Source: Acidimicrobiia bacterium
Lineage (GTDB): Bacteria; Actinomycetota; Acidimicrobiia; IMCC26256; PALSA-610
Direction: 5' to 3'
Length of the DNA stretch: 64,000 nt
Assembly (NCBI GenBank): GCA_036271555.1
Contig: DATBAK010000062.1
Location: 42,830-106,829 of the forward strand
The notes under the pieces are model-generated. The model had not been told where the DNA came from. It searched no databases and was given only the letters and a program-made list of their open reading frames with translations. Below are positions 45,636 through 53,950 of the stretch, piece after piece (the stretch's first letter is position 1; the number at the start of each line of letters is the position of its first letter). Position numbers and translations under genes: made by a program.

Positions 45636-46573
45636 GGCACGTCGGCCCGGCGCTCGATGCCACGCAGACGCGCGCTCTCGGCACGCGGGTTCGACTCGAT
45701 CTCGTCCGCGGTCGGGCGCAGCACGCGGCGCGTGAGCAGACGGAACGGCGCCGGCGGCCGTTCGTCGCGCACCGGCAGGCGCGCGGGCAGCTCCGGCTGC
45801 GACGACGCGGCTGCGAACCGCTCCTTCACCATGCGGTCCTCGAGCGAGTGGTAGGCGAGCACCGCGACCCGACCGCCGGGACCGACGAGATGCACGGCGT
45901 CGTCGAGGCCTGCGGCGAGGTTCGGCAGCTCCTGGTTGACCTCCATGCGGATCGCCTGGAAGGTTCGGCGCGCGGGGTGCGGGCCGCGTCGACGGGTCGC
46001 GGCGGGGATCGCGTCTTTGACGACCTCGGCGAGCTCGCGAGTCCCGGTGATCGGACGCGCCGCGACGATCGCCGCCGCGATGCGCGTCGCGAAGCGCTCT
46101 TCACCGAAGCGCGCGATCACCGACGCGAGCTGCGATTGGTCGTAGGTGTTGACGACGTCGGACGCGGTCAACGTCTGCGCGGAGTCCATGCGCATGTCGA
46201 GCGGTGCGTCGAAGCGGTACGAGAAACCGCGTTCCTCGCTGTCGAGCTGCGCGCTGCTCACTCCGAGGTCGAAAAACACCGCGATCACGTTCCCCTCGTC
46301 ACGCTCCGGGACGATCGCCCGGAGCTCTCCGAACCGGCCTTGCTCGATCTGCACCCGATCGCCGAAGCGAGCGAGTCGTTCTCGGCTGGCGGCGATGGCG
46401 GCGGCGTCGCGGTCGATGCCGAGGAGGCGGAGATCGGGGCGCGCTTCGAGCAGCCGTGCGGCATGACCACCGCCGCCGACCGTCGCGTCCACGACCACTC
46501 CGCCGGGCACGGGCAGGAGCAGCTCGACGACCTCTCGCCCCATCACCGGGACATGGTCGAACTGGCCCTGCAC
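45632..46573 (-). CDS. rsmH: 16S rRNA (cytosine1402-N4) methyltransferase
   Basis: SAM-dependent methyltransferase that modifies C1402 of 16S rRNA; 313 residues. HVPVMGREVVELL opens the protein, VVDATVGGGGHAARLLE is the SAM loop, FFDLGVSSAQLDSEERGFSYR is the family signature, and RTFQAIRMEVNQEL and YHSLEDRMVKERF follow. The GTG start has GAGGGG 7-8 bases upstream. Confidence 0.96.
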   Translation of the reverse strand: MQGQFDHVPVMGREVVELLLPVPGGVVVDATVGGGGHAARLLEARPDLRLLGIDRDAAAIAASRERLARFGDRVQIEQGRFGELRAIVPERDEGNVIAVFFDLGVSSAQLDSEERGFSYRFDAPLDMRMDSAQTLTASDVVNTYDQSQLASVIARFGEERFATRIAAAIVAARPITGTRELAEVVKDAIPAATRRRGPHPARRTFQAIRMEVNQELPNLAAGLDDAVHLVGPGGRVAVLAYHSLEDRMVKERFAAASSQPELPARLPVRDERPPAPFRLLTRRVLRPTADEIESNPRAESARLRGIERRADVP

Positions 46574-46798
46574 GTCGATTCCCCTCAGCCGAACGTTCCG
46601 CCGGGCCGTCGCGCCGGATCCTTCTCCAGCCCCCCGAGCGGCAGGCGCCAGCCGGGATGTCTCCCCCGGTCGTGGCTACGGCTGAAAGCGGGCGGAGTAG
46701 GGGCCAACAACCGCGCCAGTCGAGGGGCTGGAGACGGACCCGGATCGAGGGACCGTCGTGATGTCAAAGTGGTGGAGCTGCGACCGTCTCGCAGCGAC
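46574..46798 (-). other. Gap between mraZ and rsmH
   Basis: 225 bases without a supported ORF. On the minus strand TTGACA occurs about 40 bases after the mraZ stop, but no good -10 follows at 16-18 bases. The gap may form leader structure for rsmH. Confidence 0.4.
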
Positions 46799-47224
46799 CT
46801 AGAGGCCGAAGTCGTCCACCGCACCCGACGAGAGCGCGGCCGCGCCCTCGCCTTCCACTTCACGGAATCGCTGTGCGTCCCAGATCTCGACGTAGTCGTA
46901 GACCCCGCTCACCACGACCTCTTTGTCGAGGTGGGCGTAGGTACGCAGGGACGACGGGATCGGGATCCGCCCCTGCGCGTCGGGCGCGACCGGAGTCGCG
47001 CCGGCGAAGAACGAGCGGGCCATCGTCCGCTCCTGTGCTCCGCGCTTCATGAGCTCCCGTTGCCCGGCGGCGATCACCTCCCACTCCTCGCGCCGGTGCA
47101 GGGAGAGGCAACCGTCCTTGCCGCGAGACAGGACGGCGTCGCTCCCCAGGGCTTCGCGAAAGCGCGCGGGCAACGTGATCCGTCCCTTGGCGTCCAGATT
47201 GTGCTGGTGCTCGCCCAGGAACAT
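46799..47224 (-). CDS. mraZ: Transcriptional regulator MraZ
   Basis: First gene of the dcw cluster, 141 residues, with two AbrB/SpoVT-like DNA-binding motifs: DAKGRITLPARFRE (about 11-24) and DAQGRIPIPSSLR (about 84-96). MraZ forms ring-shaped oligomers that bind repeats upstream of its own gene and repress the cluster in other bacteria. The ATG at 47224 opens the family start MFLGEHQHNLD, with GGTGGAG upstream. Confidence 0.95.
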   Translation of the reverse strand: MFLGEHQHNLDAKGRITLPARFREALGSDAVLSRGKDGCLSLHRREEWEVIAAGQRELMKRGAQERTMARSFFAGATPVAPDAQGRIPIPSSLRTYAHLDKEVVVSGVYDYVEIWDAQRFREVEGEGAAALSSGAVDDFGL

Positions 47225-47313
47225 CCGTCGCGCTCCACCCCGTGCCTCCGCTGCTCGGGCTTCGGGATCCGTCCTGTGGAATCCCCCGATCCCACTTCCC
47301 TCCACCAGGCGCC

Positions 47314-47342
47314 ACCCTAACCCACCATGCGCCCCCAGTCAA
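47314..47342 (-). promoter_or_regulatory. Promoter of the dcw cluster
   Basis: TTGACT (47342-47337) and TAGGGT (47319-47314) are separated by 17 bases, about 90 bases before the mraZ start. TGGGG and TGGGT, the unit of known MraZ boxes, lie between them. Confidence 0.75.
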
Positions 47343-47348
47343 CGCTTC

Positions 47349-47462
47349 TCCCCCACTTCGGGACCCGTTCGCGGCCCTTCTCAGGGATCGCGGCCGTCGC
47401 GCGCCCCGAATCGAACACCTGTTCCCCCACTTCGGCCGCGCGCGGGCAGAGCCCCGAATCGA
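47349..47462. promoter_or_regulatory. Direct repeats upstream of the dcw promoter
   Basis: TCCCCCACTTCGG occurs at 47349-47361 and 47423-47435, and GCCCCGAATCGA at 47403-47414 and 47451-47462. They lie just upstream of the -35 and may be regulator sites. Confidence 0.5.
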
Positions 47463-47487
47463 CCGACTCGATTGCGGGCCGAGCGCG

Positions 47488-47997
47488 TCAGGCCGAGACG
47501 GCCTCGTCCTCGACGTCGTCGCGCGGGCCGAGATACGCCTCCCACGACGGGTCGACGTGGCCGACGGCCGCGACCAGCCAGACCGTGGCGTGGGGCATCA
47601 CCGGCACCCGGCGCAACACGAGATCGGACTCGTGCAGGAGGCGGTCCTCCTTACGGGCATTGCACCCCCGACAGGAAGCCACGACGTTCTCCCAGACGTG
47701 CTCGCCGCCGCGCGATCGGGGCAGCACGTGGTCGAGGTTCTCCGCGGGCCGGCCGCAGTACTGGCACCGATGACCGTCACGGGCGAACACGGCCCGGCGC
47801 GAGAGCGGCACGACGCTGCGGTACGGCACGCGCACGTAGTGGCGCAGGCGGATCACCGTAGGCACCGGCACCGCGACGCGCTCGGCGTGGAACTCGGCAC
47901 CGTTGCGGTGCACGATCTCGGCCTTCTCCTTCAGCACGAGCACGACCGCCCGGCGGGCCGACACGACACACAGGGGCTCGAAGCTGGCGTTGAGCAT
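47488..47997 (-). CDS. HNH endonuclease family protein
   Basis: 169 residues. An N-terminal region starting MLNASFEPLCVVSARRAVVL, common to a widespread actinobacterial group, is followed by an HNH domain. The latter has CQYCG, LDHVLPRSRGG (the HNH His) and CRGCNARK, giving a zinc-supported beta-beta-alpha metal fold. It is a single housekeeping copy without phage or mobile context; the cellular role is not established. The ATG at 47997 has GGGAAGAG upstream. Confidence 0.88.
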   Translation of the reverse strand: MLNASFEPLCVVSARRAVVLVLKEKAEIVHRNGAEFHAERVAVPVPTVIRLRHYVRVPYRSVVPLSRRAVFARDGHRCQYCGRPAENLDHVLPRSRGGEHVWENVVASCRGCNARKEDRLLHESDLVLRRVPVMPHATVWLVAAVGHVDPSWEAYLGPRDDVEDEAVSA

Positions 47998-48040
47998 CAA
48001 TGCTCTTCCCAACTGAGACCTCCCGGACGTCGGCGGAAGC

Positions 48041-48316
48041 TTATCGAGCGGCCGCCTTGCACCAGCGCAGGTAGGCGACGAGGTCGTCGCGGCCCGGGCG
48101 CGCGTCGGGGCCGTAGGCGGTCTCGGTCCGGAACCGCACGTACGCGGCATCGGGCCGCGGCGTGAACGGGGCGCGCCGCCACCAGTGCGCCGGGCTCGTC
48201 GCAACGAGCTGGCGCGCCGCGACTCCCCACACCGAGGGCGTGCACGCAACGCGCGCGGCCGCCGGAACGAACGCCCGCAGCCGGATCCGACCGCCGGCGC
48301 GCGAGCGTTGAACCAT
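48041..48316 (-). CDS. Small conserved actinobacterial protein
   Basis: 91 residues, basic N-terminus (VQRSRAGGRIRLRAF) and a C-terminal motif YVRFRTETAYG...DLVAYLRWCK that recurs in uncharacterised actinobacterial proteins. No membrane segment or catalytic motif. The ATG follows a TACCGT box by 8 bases. It is divergent from moxR and precedes the HNH gene. Confidence 0.7.
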   Translation of the reverse strand: MVQRSRAGGRIRLRAFVPAAARVACTPSVWGVAARQLVATSPAHWWRRAPFTPRPDAAYVRFRTETAYGPDARPGRDDLVAYLRWCKAAAR

Positions 48317-48324
48317 CGCGGGGC

Positions 48325-48330
48325 ACGGTA
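48325..48330 (-). promoter_or_regulatory. Possible -10 box of the 91-residue gene
   Basis: TACCGT lies 8 bases before the ATG at 48316. Confidence 0.3.
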
Positions 48331-48414
48331 GCGTGTCACCACCGGCGGCCCGAGACCGGCACCGACGCCTCGGGTGGGGGAACACGGTCACAGGCGCACC
48401 GGCAAAGGAGCACC

Positions 48415-49389
48415 GTGGTTCAGGCGGCACCCAGTGTCGAAGAGACGTTCCGCGACGTCTTCGATGCGCTCGTGACCCAGGTCGAGCGCGTGCTGCTCGG
48501 CAAGCGCCGGGCGGTACACCTCGCGCTCGTCTGTCTCTTCGCGGAAGGCCATCTCCTCATCGAGGACGTCCCCGGCGTGGGCAAGACGTCGCTCGCGAAG
48601 GCGATCGCACGGGTCACCGGCGGGTCGTGGCAGCGCATCCAGTTCACCCCCGACCTGCTGCCGAGCGACGTCACCGGCGCCTCGGTGTGGAACCGCACCG
48701 ACAACGACTTCGAGTTCCGGCCCGGACCGGTGTTCGCGAACGTCGTGCTCGCCGACGAGATCAACCGCGCGTCCCCGAAGACTCAGTCGGCACTGCTCGA
48801 GTCGATGGAAGAGCGCCAGGTCACGATCGACGCGTTCACGCACCCGCTCGCGTCGCCGTTCATGGTGATCGCGACGCAGAACCCGATCGAGCTCGAAGGC
48901 ACCTATCCCCTCCCCGAGGCGCAGCTCGACCGGTTCCTGATGCGCCTGCGCATCGGCTACCCCGACCGCGAAGCCGAGCTCGCGCTGCTCGACTCGCAGG
49001 GCGACACCGACGTGGCACCGGAGTTGCTCGAGCAGGTCGCCGATGCGGAGACGATCACGATGTGGTCGCAGCGCATCGCGCGGCTGCACGTCGCGCCGGA
49101 GGTCAAGCGCTACATCGTCGACATCGCCGACGCCACGCGTCACCACCGCGATCTCCTGCTCGGCGCCAGCCCCCGCGGCGCACTCGCGGTCCAGCGCGCG
49201 TCGCGCGCGCTCGCCGCGAGCATCGGTCGCAGCTACGTCGTGCCCGACGACGTGAAGACGCTCGCCCCGATCGTGCTGGAACACCGCATCGTGCTGTCAC
49301 CGGAGGCACAGATGCGCGGGGTCGAACCGGCCGAGGTCGTGCGCGGCGTCCTCGACAGCGTCGCCATCCCGGGAACGCGAGCCATCTGA
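48415..49389 (+). CDS. MoxR-family AAA+ ATPase
   Basis: Chaperone-like ATPase, 324 residues. The Walker A is DVPGVGKTSLAKAI (about 60), Walker B is VVLADEINRASPK, sensor 1 is ATQNPIELEG, and the lid contains SPRGALAVQRASRALA. MoxR proteins usually serve a neighbouring DUF58/transglutaminase or VWA partner, as here. The GTG start has AAAGGAG 6 bases upstream. Confidence 0.93.
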   Translation: MVQAAPSVEETFRDVFDALVTQVERVLLGKRRAVHLALVCLFAEGHLLIEDVPGVGKTSLAKAIARVTGGSWQRIQFTPDLLPSDVTGASVWNRTDNDFEFRPGPVFANVVLADEINRASPKTQSALLESMEERQVTIDAFTHPLASPFMVIATQNPIELEGTYPLPEAQLDRFLMRLRIGYPDREAELALLDSQGDTDVAPELLEQVADAETITMWSQRIARLHVAPEVKRYIVDIADATRHHRDLLLGASPRGALAVQRASRALAASIGRSYVVPDDVKTLAPIVLEHRIVLSPEAQMRGVEPAEVVRGVLDSVAIPGTRAI

Positions 49390-49430
49390 TGAAGATCGCG
49401 CACCCCGGGACCGACTCACTCCCCCGCGGC

Positions 49431-49516
49431 CGCAGGCGCGAGCGGAGCGAGCATCAAGGCTCGCCAGGGAGCGCCCGAGCCGGCGAGCGGAGCGAAGCCG
49501 GCGAAGTAGCAAGCGA
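49431..49516 (+). repeat. Intergenic repeat between moxR and the DUF58 gene
   Basis: GCAGGCGCGAGCGGAGCGAG and GAGCCGGCGAGCGGAGCGAA carry the GCGAGCGnAGCGAgc core, here inside a co-directional cluster. Confidence 0.5.
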
Positions 49517-49523
49517 ATAAGCA

Positions 49524-50717
49524 TTGCTGACACACCGGGGTTGGTCGCTGCTGGGTGGAGCGATCGGGCTCGTCGCGGGGGGTCGGCTCCTCGGGCTCGA
49601 ACAGCTCTGGATCCTCGCAACCGCCGCGTTCCTCGCACTGCTCGGCGCGGTCGTGTGGACGTCGACGCGCACCGTCGACGTGCAGGCGACGCGTCACGTC
49701 GTGCGCCGGATGCAGGTCGGGGTCGACGGTCGCGTCGACCTCGCGGTCGTGTCGCGCGGGACCCGTCCGACGCCGTTCCTCATGTTGACGGACGCGTTCG
49801 ACGGCGGCCGTCGTCACGCGCGTTTCCTGCTCCCGCCGATCGCGTCGGACACGACCGCGCGCGCCGCGTACCGCGTGCCGACCGATCACCGCGGTCGCTA
49901 CGAGATCGGTCCCCTGCGCGCGACCGTCGGTGACCCGTTCGGATTGTCGAGCCGCACCTGGCGCGCCGCGGGTCTCGACGAGGTCATCGTGCAGCCGCGG
50001 GTGCACGACGTGATGCCGCTCCCCGAAGCCGGCGGCGAGGACCTCGACTCCGACGACCGGCGCGTCGTCGGTCGGCTCGACGTCACCGGTGAGCTGCTGA
50101 ACCTGCGCGAGTACGCGCCCGGCGACGACCTGCGCCGCGTGCACTGGAAGTCGACCGCGCGCCACCAGCGGCTCATGATCCGTCAGGACGAGAGCCGGCG
50201 GCGCGCGCCGGTGCTGCTCCTGCTCGACGTGCGCACGGCCGCGCACGACCGCGTGTCGTTCGAGCTCGCGGTGGAGGCGGTCGCGTCGCTCGCGACGACA
50301 CTCGAGCGCGACCAGCGGCGCGTCGAAGTCCGCACGACGTCGGGTGAGCGTCTCGGCCAGGCCGGTCGCCGCCATCTCGCGTCCTTGATGGACGAGCTCG
50401 CGGTGATCGAGCCGGCGGGCCCGCCGCGTATCGCACCCGGAAACGCGCGCCCGTCGGCGGTGATCGCGGTGCTCGGCCGGCCGCGCGACGGCGACGTGCT
50501 CGTGCTCGAGCGGCTGACGCGCGGGCGCTCGCTCCTCGCCGTCGTCGTCACCCGACCCGACGGCGCCGATCCCGCCGCGCTCGCGACCCGTCGCACCGCG
50601 CCCCTCGCAGTGACCGTCAGCCCCGAACATCCCTTCCCGATCGCGTGGAACGAAGCGGTGATCCGTTGGCAACGCAGCAGCCATCACGCTCGACTCTGGT
50701 CGCCGTCGGCGTCCTGA
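49524..50717 (+). CDS. DUF58-domain membrane protein
   Basis: 397 residues. Two transmembrane helices at the N-terminus (about 6-45) are followed by an Ig-like region and the DUF58 signature LREYAPGDDLRRVHWKSTAR, then a VWA-like region. DUF58 proteins form operons with MoxR and transglutaminases; their function is unproven, possibly envelope-related assembly. The TTG start at 49524 has no strong ribosome-binding site. The end overlaps the next gene. Confidence 0.85.
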   Translation: MLTHRGWSLLGGAIGLVAGGRLLGLEQLWILATAAFLALLGAVVWTSTRTVDVQATRHVVRRMQVGVDGRVDLAVVSRGTRPTPFLMLTDAFDGGRRHARFLLPPIASDTTARAAYRVPTDHRGRYEIGPLRATVGDPFGLSSRTWRAAGLDEVIVQPRVHDVMPLPEAGGEDLDSDDRRVVGRLDVTGELLNLREYAPGDDLRRVHWKSTARHQRLMIRQDESRRRAPVLLLLDVRTAAHDRVSFELAVEAVASLATTLERDQRRVEVRTTSGERLGQAGRRHLASLMDELAVIEPAGPPRIAPGNARPSAVIAVLGRPRDGDVLVLERLTRGRSLLAVVVTRPDGADPAALATRRTAPLAVTVSPEHPFPIAWNEAVIRWQRSSHHARLWSPSAS

Positions 50718-52978
50718 GCGCCGGCGCGTCGCTCTGCCTCGCCCGCGTCTTCCGCGGGTGGGGCTGGCTCGTGCCGTGCCTCGTCGCCGCGCTCGCGTCG
50801 GTCGCGCTCGGCGCGCTGTGCGACCGCGTGCTGCGGCGCACGCCGCTGACGATCGCAGCGCTCGCGATCGGCGCCGCGATCCTCGGGCTCGAGGTGAGCG
50901 AGCCGGGCTCGACCGCGTCCGGGCTCCCGACACCGACCGCGCTCGCCGCGTACCGGCACGACCTCGCGCAGATGGGGCACGTGCTGCACACCGCGTCGGT
51001 ACCGGTGCACCCGATCGGTACCGCGCTCTTGCTCGCCGTCGTCGCGTCCTGGCTCACGGGCTCGGCCGCCTACCTCTGCGCGACGCGCTTCGCAGGCTCG
51101 CTCGCCGCGCTCGTCGCGCCGCTCACGATCTTCGTCACGGTGTCGGCGCTCGGACGCGGCTCGCAGGCGCCGACCACGCTCGCGTTCGGTGTCGGCGTCG
51201 CGTGCTTCCTGCTCGCGCAGCAGCGGGCCGCGCTGACCGATCGCCGCGCGCGCTTCCACGCGTCGTCGAGCCGGATCGCGTTGCCGATCGCGGGAGCCGC
51301 GGTCGCGACCGCGGTCGCGCTCGCCGCCGGCCTCGTCGCGGGGCCGACGCTCCCGGGCGCGCGCAGCAATCCGCTGATCGACTACCGACGGCTCGGCGGC
51401 AGCGCACGCGGCTCGGGCAACCTCGTCGTCGTCACACCGCTCGTCGACATCCGTGACCGTCTCACCGAGAGCCCGGCGCAGGAGCTCTTCACGGTCGAGA
51501 CGGACCATCCGACCTACTGGCGCATCGCGGGGCTCGACGAGTTCGACGGGAACGTCTGGAACATCGCGGAGACGCAGAGCTCGCCGGCCGACGCGCTCGA
51601 GTCGGCGCCGAGGTCGCGCGGACACGCGCTCGACATCAACGCGACGTTCGACACGTCGTCGCTCGCAGGCCCGTGGGTTCCGGTCGCGTACCAGCCGCGT
51701 TCGATCGACCTGCACGCCGCGCGCGTGCTCCCCGGTTCGGACACCGTCATCGTGCGCACCACCGGCGCGATCAACGCCACCTACAAGGTGACGTCGGAGG
51801 AGCCCGAGCCGACCGCGACGGAGCTTGCGAGCGCGCACGTCGCGAACGATTCCGCGGCGCAGGCCGACCTCCAGTTGCCGCGCAACTTTCCGAGCGAAGT
51901 GCAGCAGCTCGCGCTGCACCTCACGGCCGACGCGCACGGCAACGCGTACCAGATGGCGCTCGCGCTCCAGAACTACCTGCGCGGCCCCGACTTCACGTAC
52001 AGCCTGTCGGTGCCGAAGAGCCACTCCGGCTCCGAGCTCGACGACTTCCTCTTCAACACGCACGCCGGGTTCTGTGAGCAGTTCGCGAGCGCGTTCGCGG
52101 CCATGGCGCGCTCGATCGGCCTGCCGACGCGCGTCGCGGTCGGCTTCACGCCCGGCGAGGCCGACCCGACGGGCAAGCTCCACGTGACGACACAGGACGC
52201 GCACGCGTGGCCCGAGGTCGACTTCGCGGGCATCGGCTGGATCCGCTTCGAGCCGACGAAGGGGCGCTTCGACCCGACGCCGTCCAACTACAACGGCACG
52301 TTGAACACTTCGCCGACGACCGCGCCGTCGAGCACGGTCGCGCCGGCGACGACCGCACCGAACACCGCGACCGGCCCGTCCGACACCCGGAATCCGGCGC
52401 TCAACATCGAGCGGAACCTGAACGGCGGAGGCGGTGGCTCGTCCGGCTCCGGGAGCTCGGCGGGCGCGGCCGCGCTGCGGTTCCTCCTCGCCGTCGTCGC
52501 GCTGCTCCTCGGGCTCGCGCTCGTTTCGGGCGGTGGCATCGTGGGTGCGAAGTCGCTGCGCCGCATGCGCCGCCGGCGCGCGCCCACTGCACGCGCGCGC
52601 ATCGCGGGCGCGTGGGACGAAGTCGTCGAACGGCTCGCCGAGGCGCGCATCCATCGCCGGCCATCGACGACACCGGTCGAGTTCGCGATGCGCGAAGCGC
52701 CGGCGAGTGGCGCGGGGAGCGCGGGGCCACCGCTGCTCGCGCTCGCGCACCTGACGACCTCCGCGCTCTACTCACCCGTCGAGCCGAGCGACGAGGAGGC
52801 CGAGGAGGCGTGGCAGCACGTGCGCGAGCTCGAGCGCCAGCTGCGCGCGCCGACCGCGTTCCGTGTGCGCGTGCGTCGGCGCCTCGACCCGCGCGTGCTG
52901 CGGGGCTCGCTCCCGGGCGATGTCGAGCTCGCCGACGACGACATCGTCGACGACGCCCTCGTCGTGGTGACGATCTGA
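50645..52978 (+). CDS. Transglutaminase-like membrane protein
   Basis: 777 residues. Six or so N-terminal helices (to about residue 235) are followed by an extracytoplasmic region. The core has catalytic Cys in HAGFCEQFASAF, His in TTQDAHAWPEV and the following acidic residue. A Thr/Pro-rich linker, another membrane helix (about 615) and a C-terminal DUF4129-like domain (PTTPVEFAMREAP) complete it. The GTG at 50645 overlaps the DUF58 gene by 73 bases; a TTG at 50666 is an alternative. It forms one unit with moxR and the DUF58 gene. Confidence 0.87.
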   Translation: MERSGDPLATQQPSRSTLVAVGVLSAGASLCLARVFRGWGWLVPCLVAALASVALGALCDRVLRRTPLTIAALAIGAAILGLEVSEPGSTASGLPTPTALAAYRHDLAQMGHVLHTASVPVHPIGTALLLAVVASWLTGSAAYLCATRFAGSLAALVAPLTIFVTVSALGRGSQAPTTLAFGVGVACFLLAQQRAALTDRRARFHASSSRIALPIAGAAVATAVALAAGLVAGPTLPGARSNPLIDYRRLGGSARGSGNLVVVTPLVDIRDRLTESPAQELFTVETDHPTYWRIAGLDEFDGNVWNIAETQSSPADALESAPRSRGHALDINATFDTSSLAGPWVPVAYQPRSIDLHAARVLPGSDTVIVRTTGAINATYKVTSEEPEPTATELASAHVANDSAAQADLQLPRNFPSEVQQLALHLTADAHGNAYQMALALQNYLRGPDFTYSLSVPKSHSGSELDDFLFNTHAGFCEQFASAFAAMARSIGLPTRVAVGFTPGEADPTGKLHVTTQDAHAWPEVDFAGIGWIRFEPTKGRFDPTPSNYNGTLNTSPTTAPSSTVAPATTAPNTATGPSDTRNPALNIERNLNGGGGGSSGSGSSAGAAALRFLLAVVALLLGLALVSGGGIVGAKSLRRMRRRRAPTARARIAGAWDEVVERLAEARIHRRPSTTPVEFAMREAPASGAGSAGPPLLALAHLTTSALYSPVEPSDEEAEEAWQHVRELERQLRAPTAFRVRVRRRLDPRVLRGSLPGDVELADDDIVDDALVVVTI

Positions 52979-52982
52979 AGGC

Positions 52983-53417
52983 TCAGGCGCCTTGGATGCG
53001 GGCGAGGAACTCGTCGCGCTCGGCGGCGAACGCGGCGACGTCGGAACGCAGCGCGTGCGTGAACCGGTCGACGGGCACGAACAGCGCGAGCTGACCGCTG
53101 CGTAGCGCGTCGAGGATCTGACCGTCGTCGTAACACGCGAAGACGCTCACGCCGTCGGTGACGAGACGGAGACCGGTCAGGTCCGCGGTCGGGTCGGCGG
53201 CCTCGCGACGCAGGACCTCGAGCGCGGCGCGCACCCGCACCATCGGCAGCCCGGCGTCGAGGAGCGTCACCACGACGCGCAACGAGACGAGATCGCGGAA
53301 CGAGTACGTGCCGTCGGCCTCGGACGGGACGACGACGCCGTTGCGGCGCCAGTGCCCGAGCTGTGAACGACTACAGCCCCCGAGGCGCGCCGCCGGCGCG
53401 GCCGCGAACCCACTCAC
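52983..53417 (-). CDS. MerR-like regulator
   Basis: 144 residues. The N-terminus fits a MerR winged helix: RSQLGHWRRNGVVVPSE, then TYSFRDLVSLRVVVTLLDAGLPMVRVRAALEVLRR. The C-terminal region LVTDGVSVFACYDDGQILDALRSGQLALFVP is found in actinobacterial MerR-type proteins of unknown ligand. The GTG has GGGGGAGGG upstream. It is convergent with the transglutaminase gene. Confidence 0.75.
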   Translation of the reverse strand: MSGFAAAPAARLGGCSRSQLGHWRRNGVVVPSEADGTYSFRDLVSLRVVVTLLDAGLPMVRVRAALEVLRREAADPTADLTGLRLVTDGVSVFACYDDGQILDALRSGQLALFVPVDRFTHALRSDVAAFAAERDEFLARIQGA

Positions 53418-53458
53418 GACGAACCCTCCCCCATCGACACCGCGCGGAGAACGCGCCG

Positions 53459-53833
53459 TCAGCTGTCGTCGCGACGGAACCGGCTGCGCAGGTTGCGTCC
53501 GGTCTCGCCGAGGAAGCTGCTCACGCCGCCCTCACCGCGCCAGCCGGTGAGACTCTGCAGCCCCGCCTTGCCGAGCTTGCGCGCATTGCGCTCGATGACG
53601 AACAGGCACGCCAGCATCACGAGGAAGCCGAGGAAGCCGGCAACGAGGCTCGTGGCGAACGTGCCGACGATGAGCACGAGCCCGGCGACGAATCCGAGGG
53701 TCGCCCACTTGATGTTGCGACCGGCGTGTCGGTACACGGTGGTCTTGGCGTGCTCGACGAGGGCGGGATCACTCGCGCTGAGCTGGGCTTCGATCTCCCG
53801 GAGGATCTTCTGCTCTTCGTCGGAGAGCGGCAT
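53459..53833 (-). CDS. DUF3040 membrane protein
   Basis: 124 residues. MPLSDEEQKILREIEAQLSASDP is the DUF3040 start, followed by two close transmembrane helices (about 40-82) and a basic C-terminal tail. These small proteins are common in actinobacteria, often near division or replication genes, with no known activity. AAGGA precedes the ATG at 53833. Confidence 0.85.
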   Translation of the reverse strand: MPLSDEEQKILREIEAQLSASDPALVEHAKTTVYRHAGRNIKWATLGFVAGLVLIVGTFATSLVAGFLGFLVMLACLFVIERNARKLGKAGLQSLTGWRGEGGVSSFLGETGRNLRSRFRRDDS

Positions 53834-53950
53834 GCCTGATCCTTCTGGTCCCGTGGCGAAGGTGGCTTCGTCCGCCACGCCCACCGTGCCTCACGCCATT
53901 CTCGCGCACCGCACCGTACCCAACAACGCGGCGCCCACCCGCGGCTCGGC

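Noticed and set aside
47403..47425. TTCGATTC on the minus strand resembling a tRNA T-loop
   Set aside because: The flanking bases do not form a T-stem and no acceptor or anticodon arms are present; the sequence is part of a direct-repeat pair.
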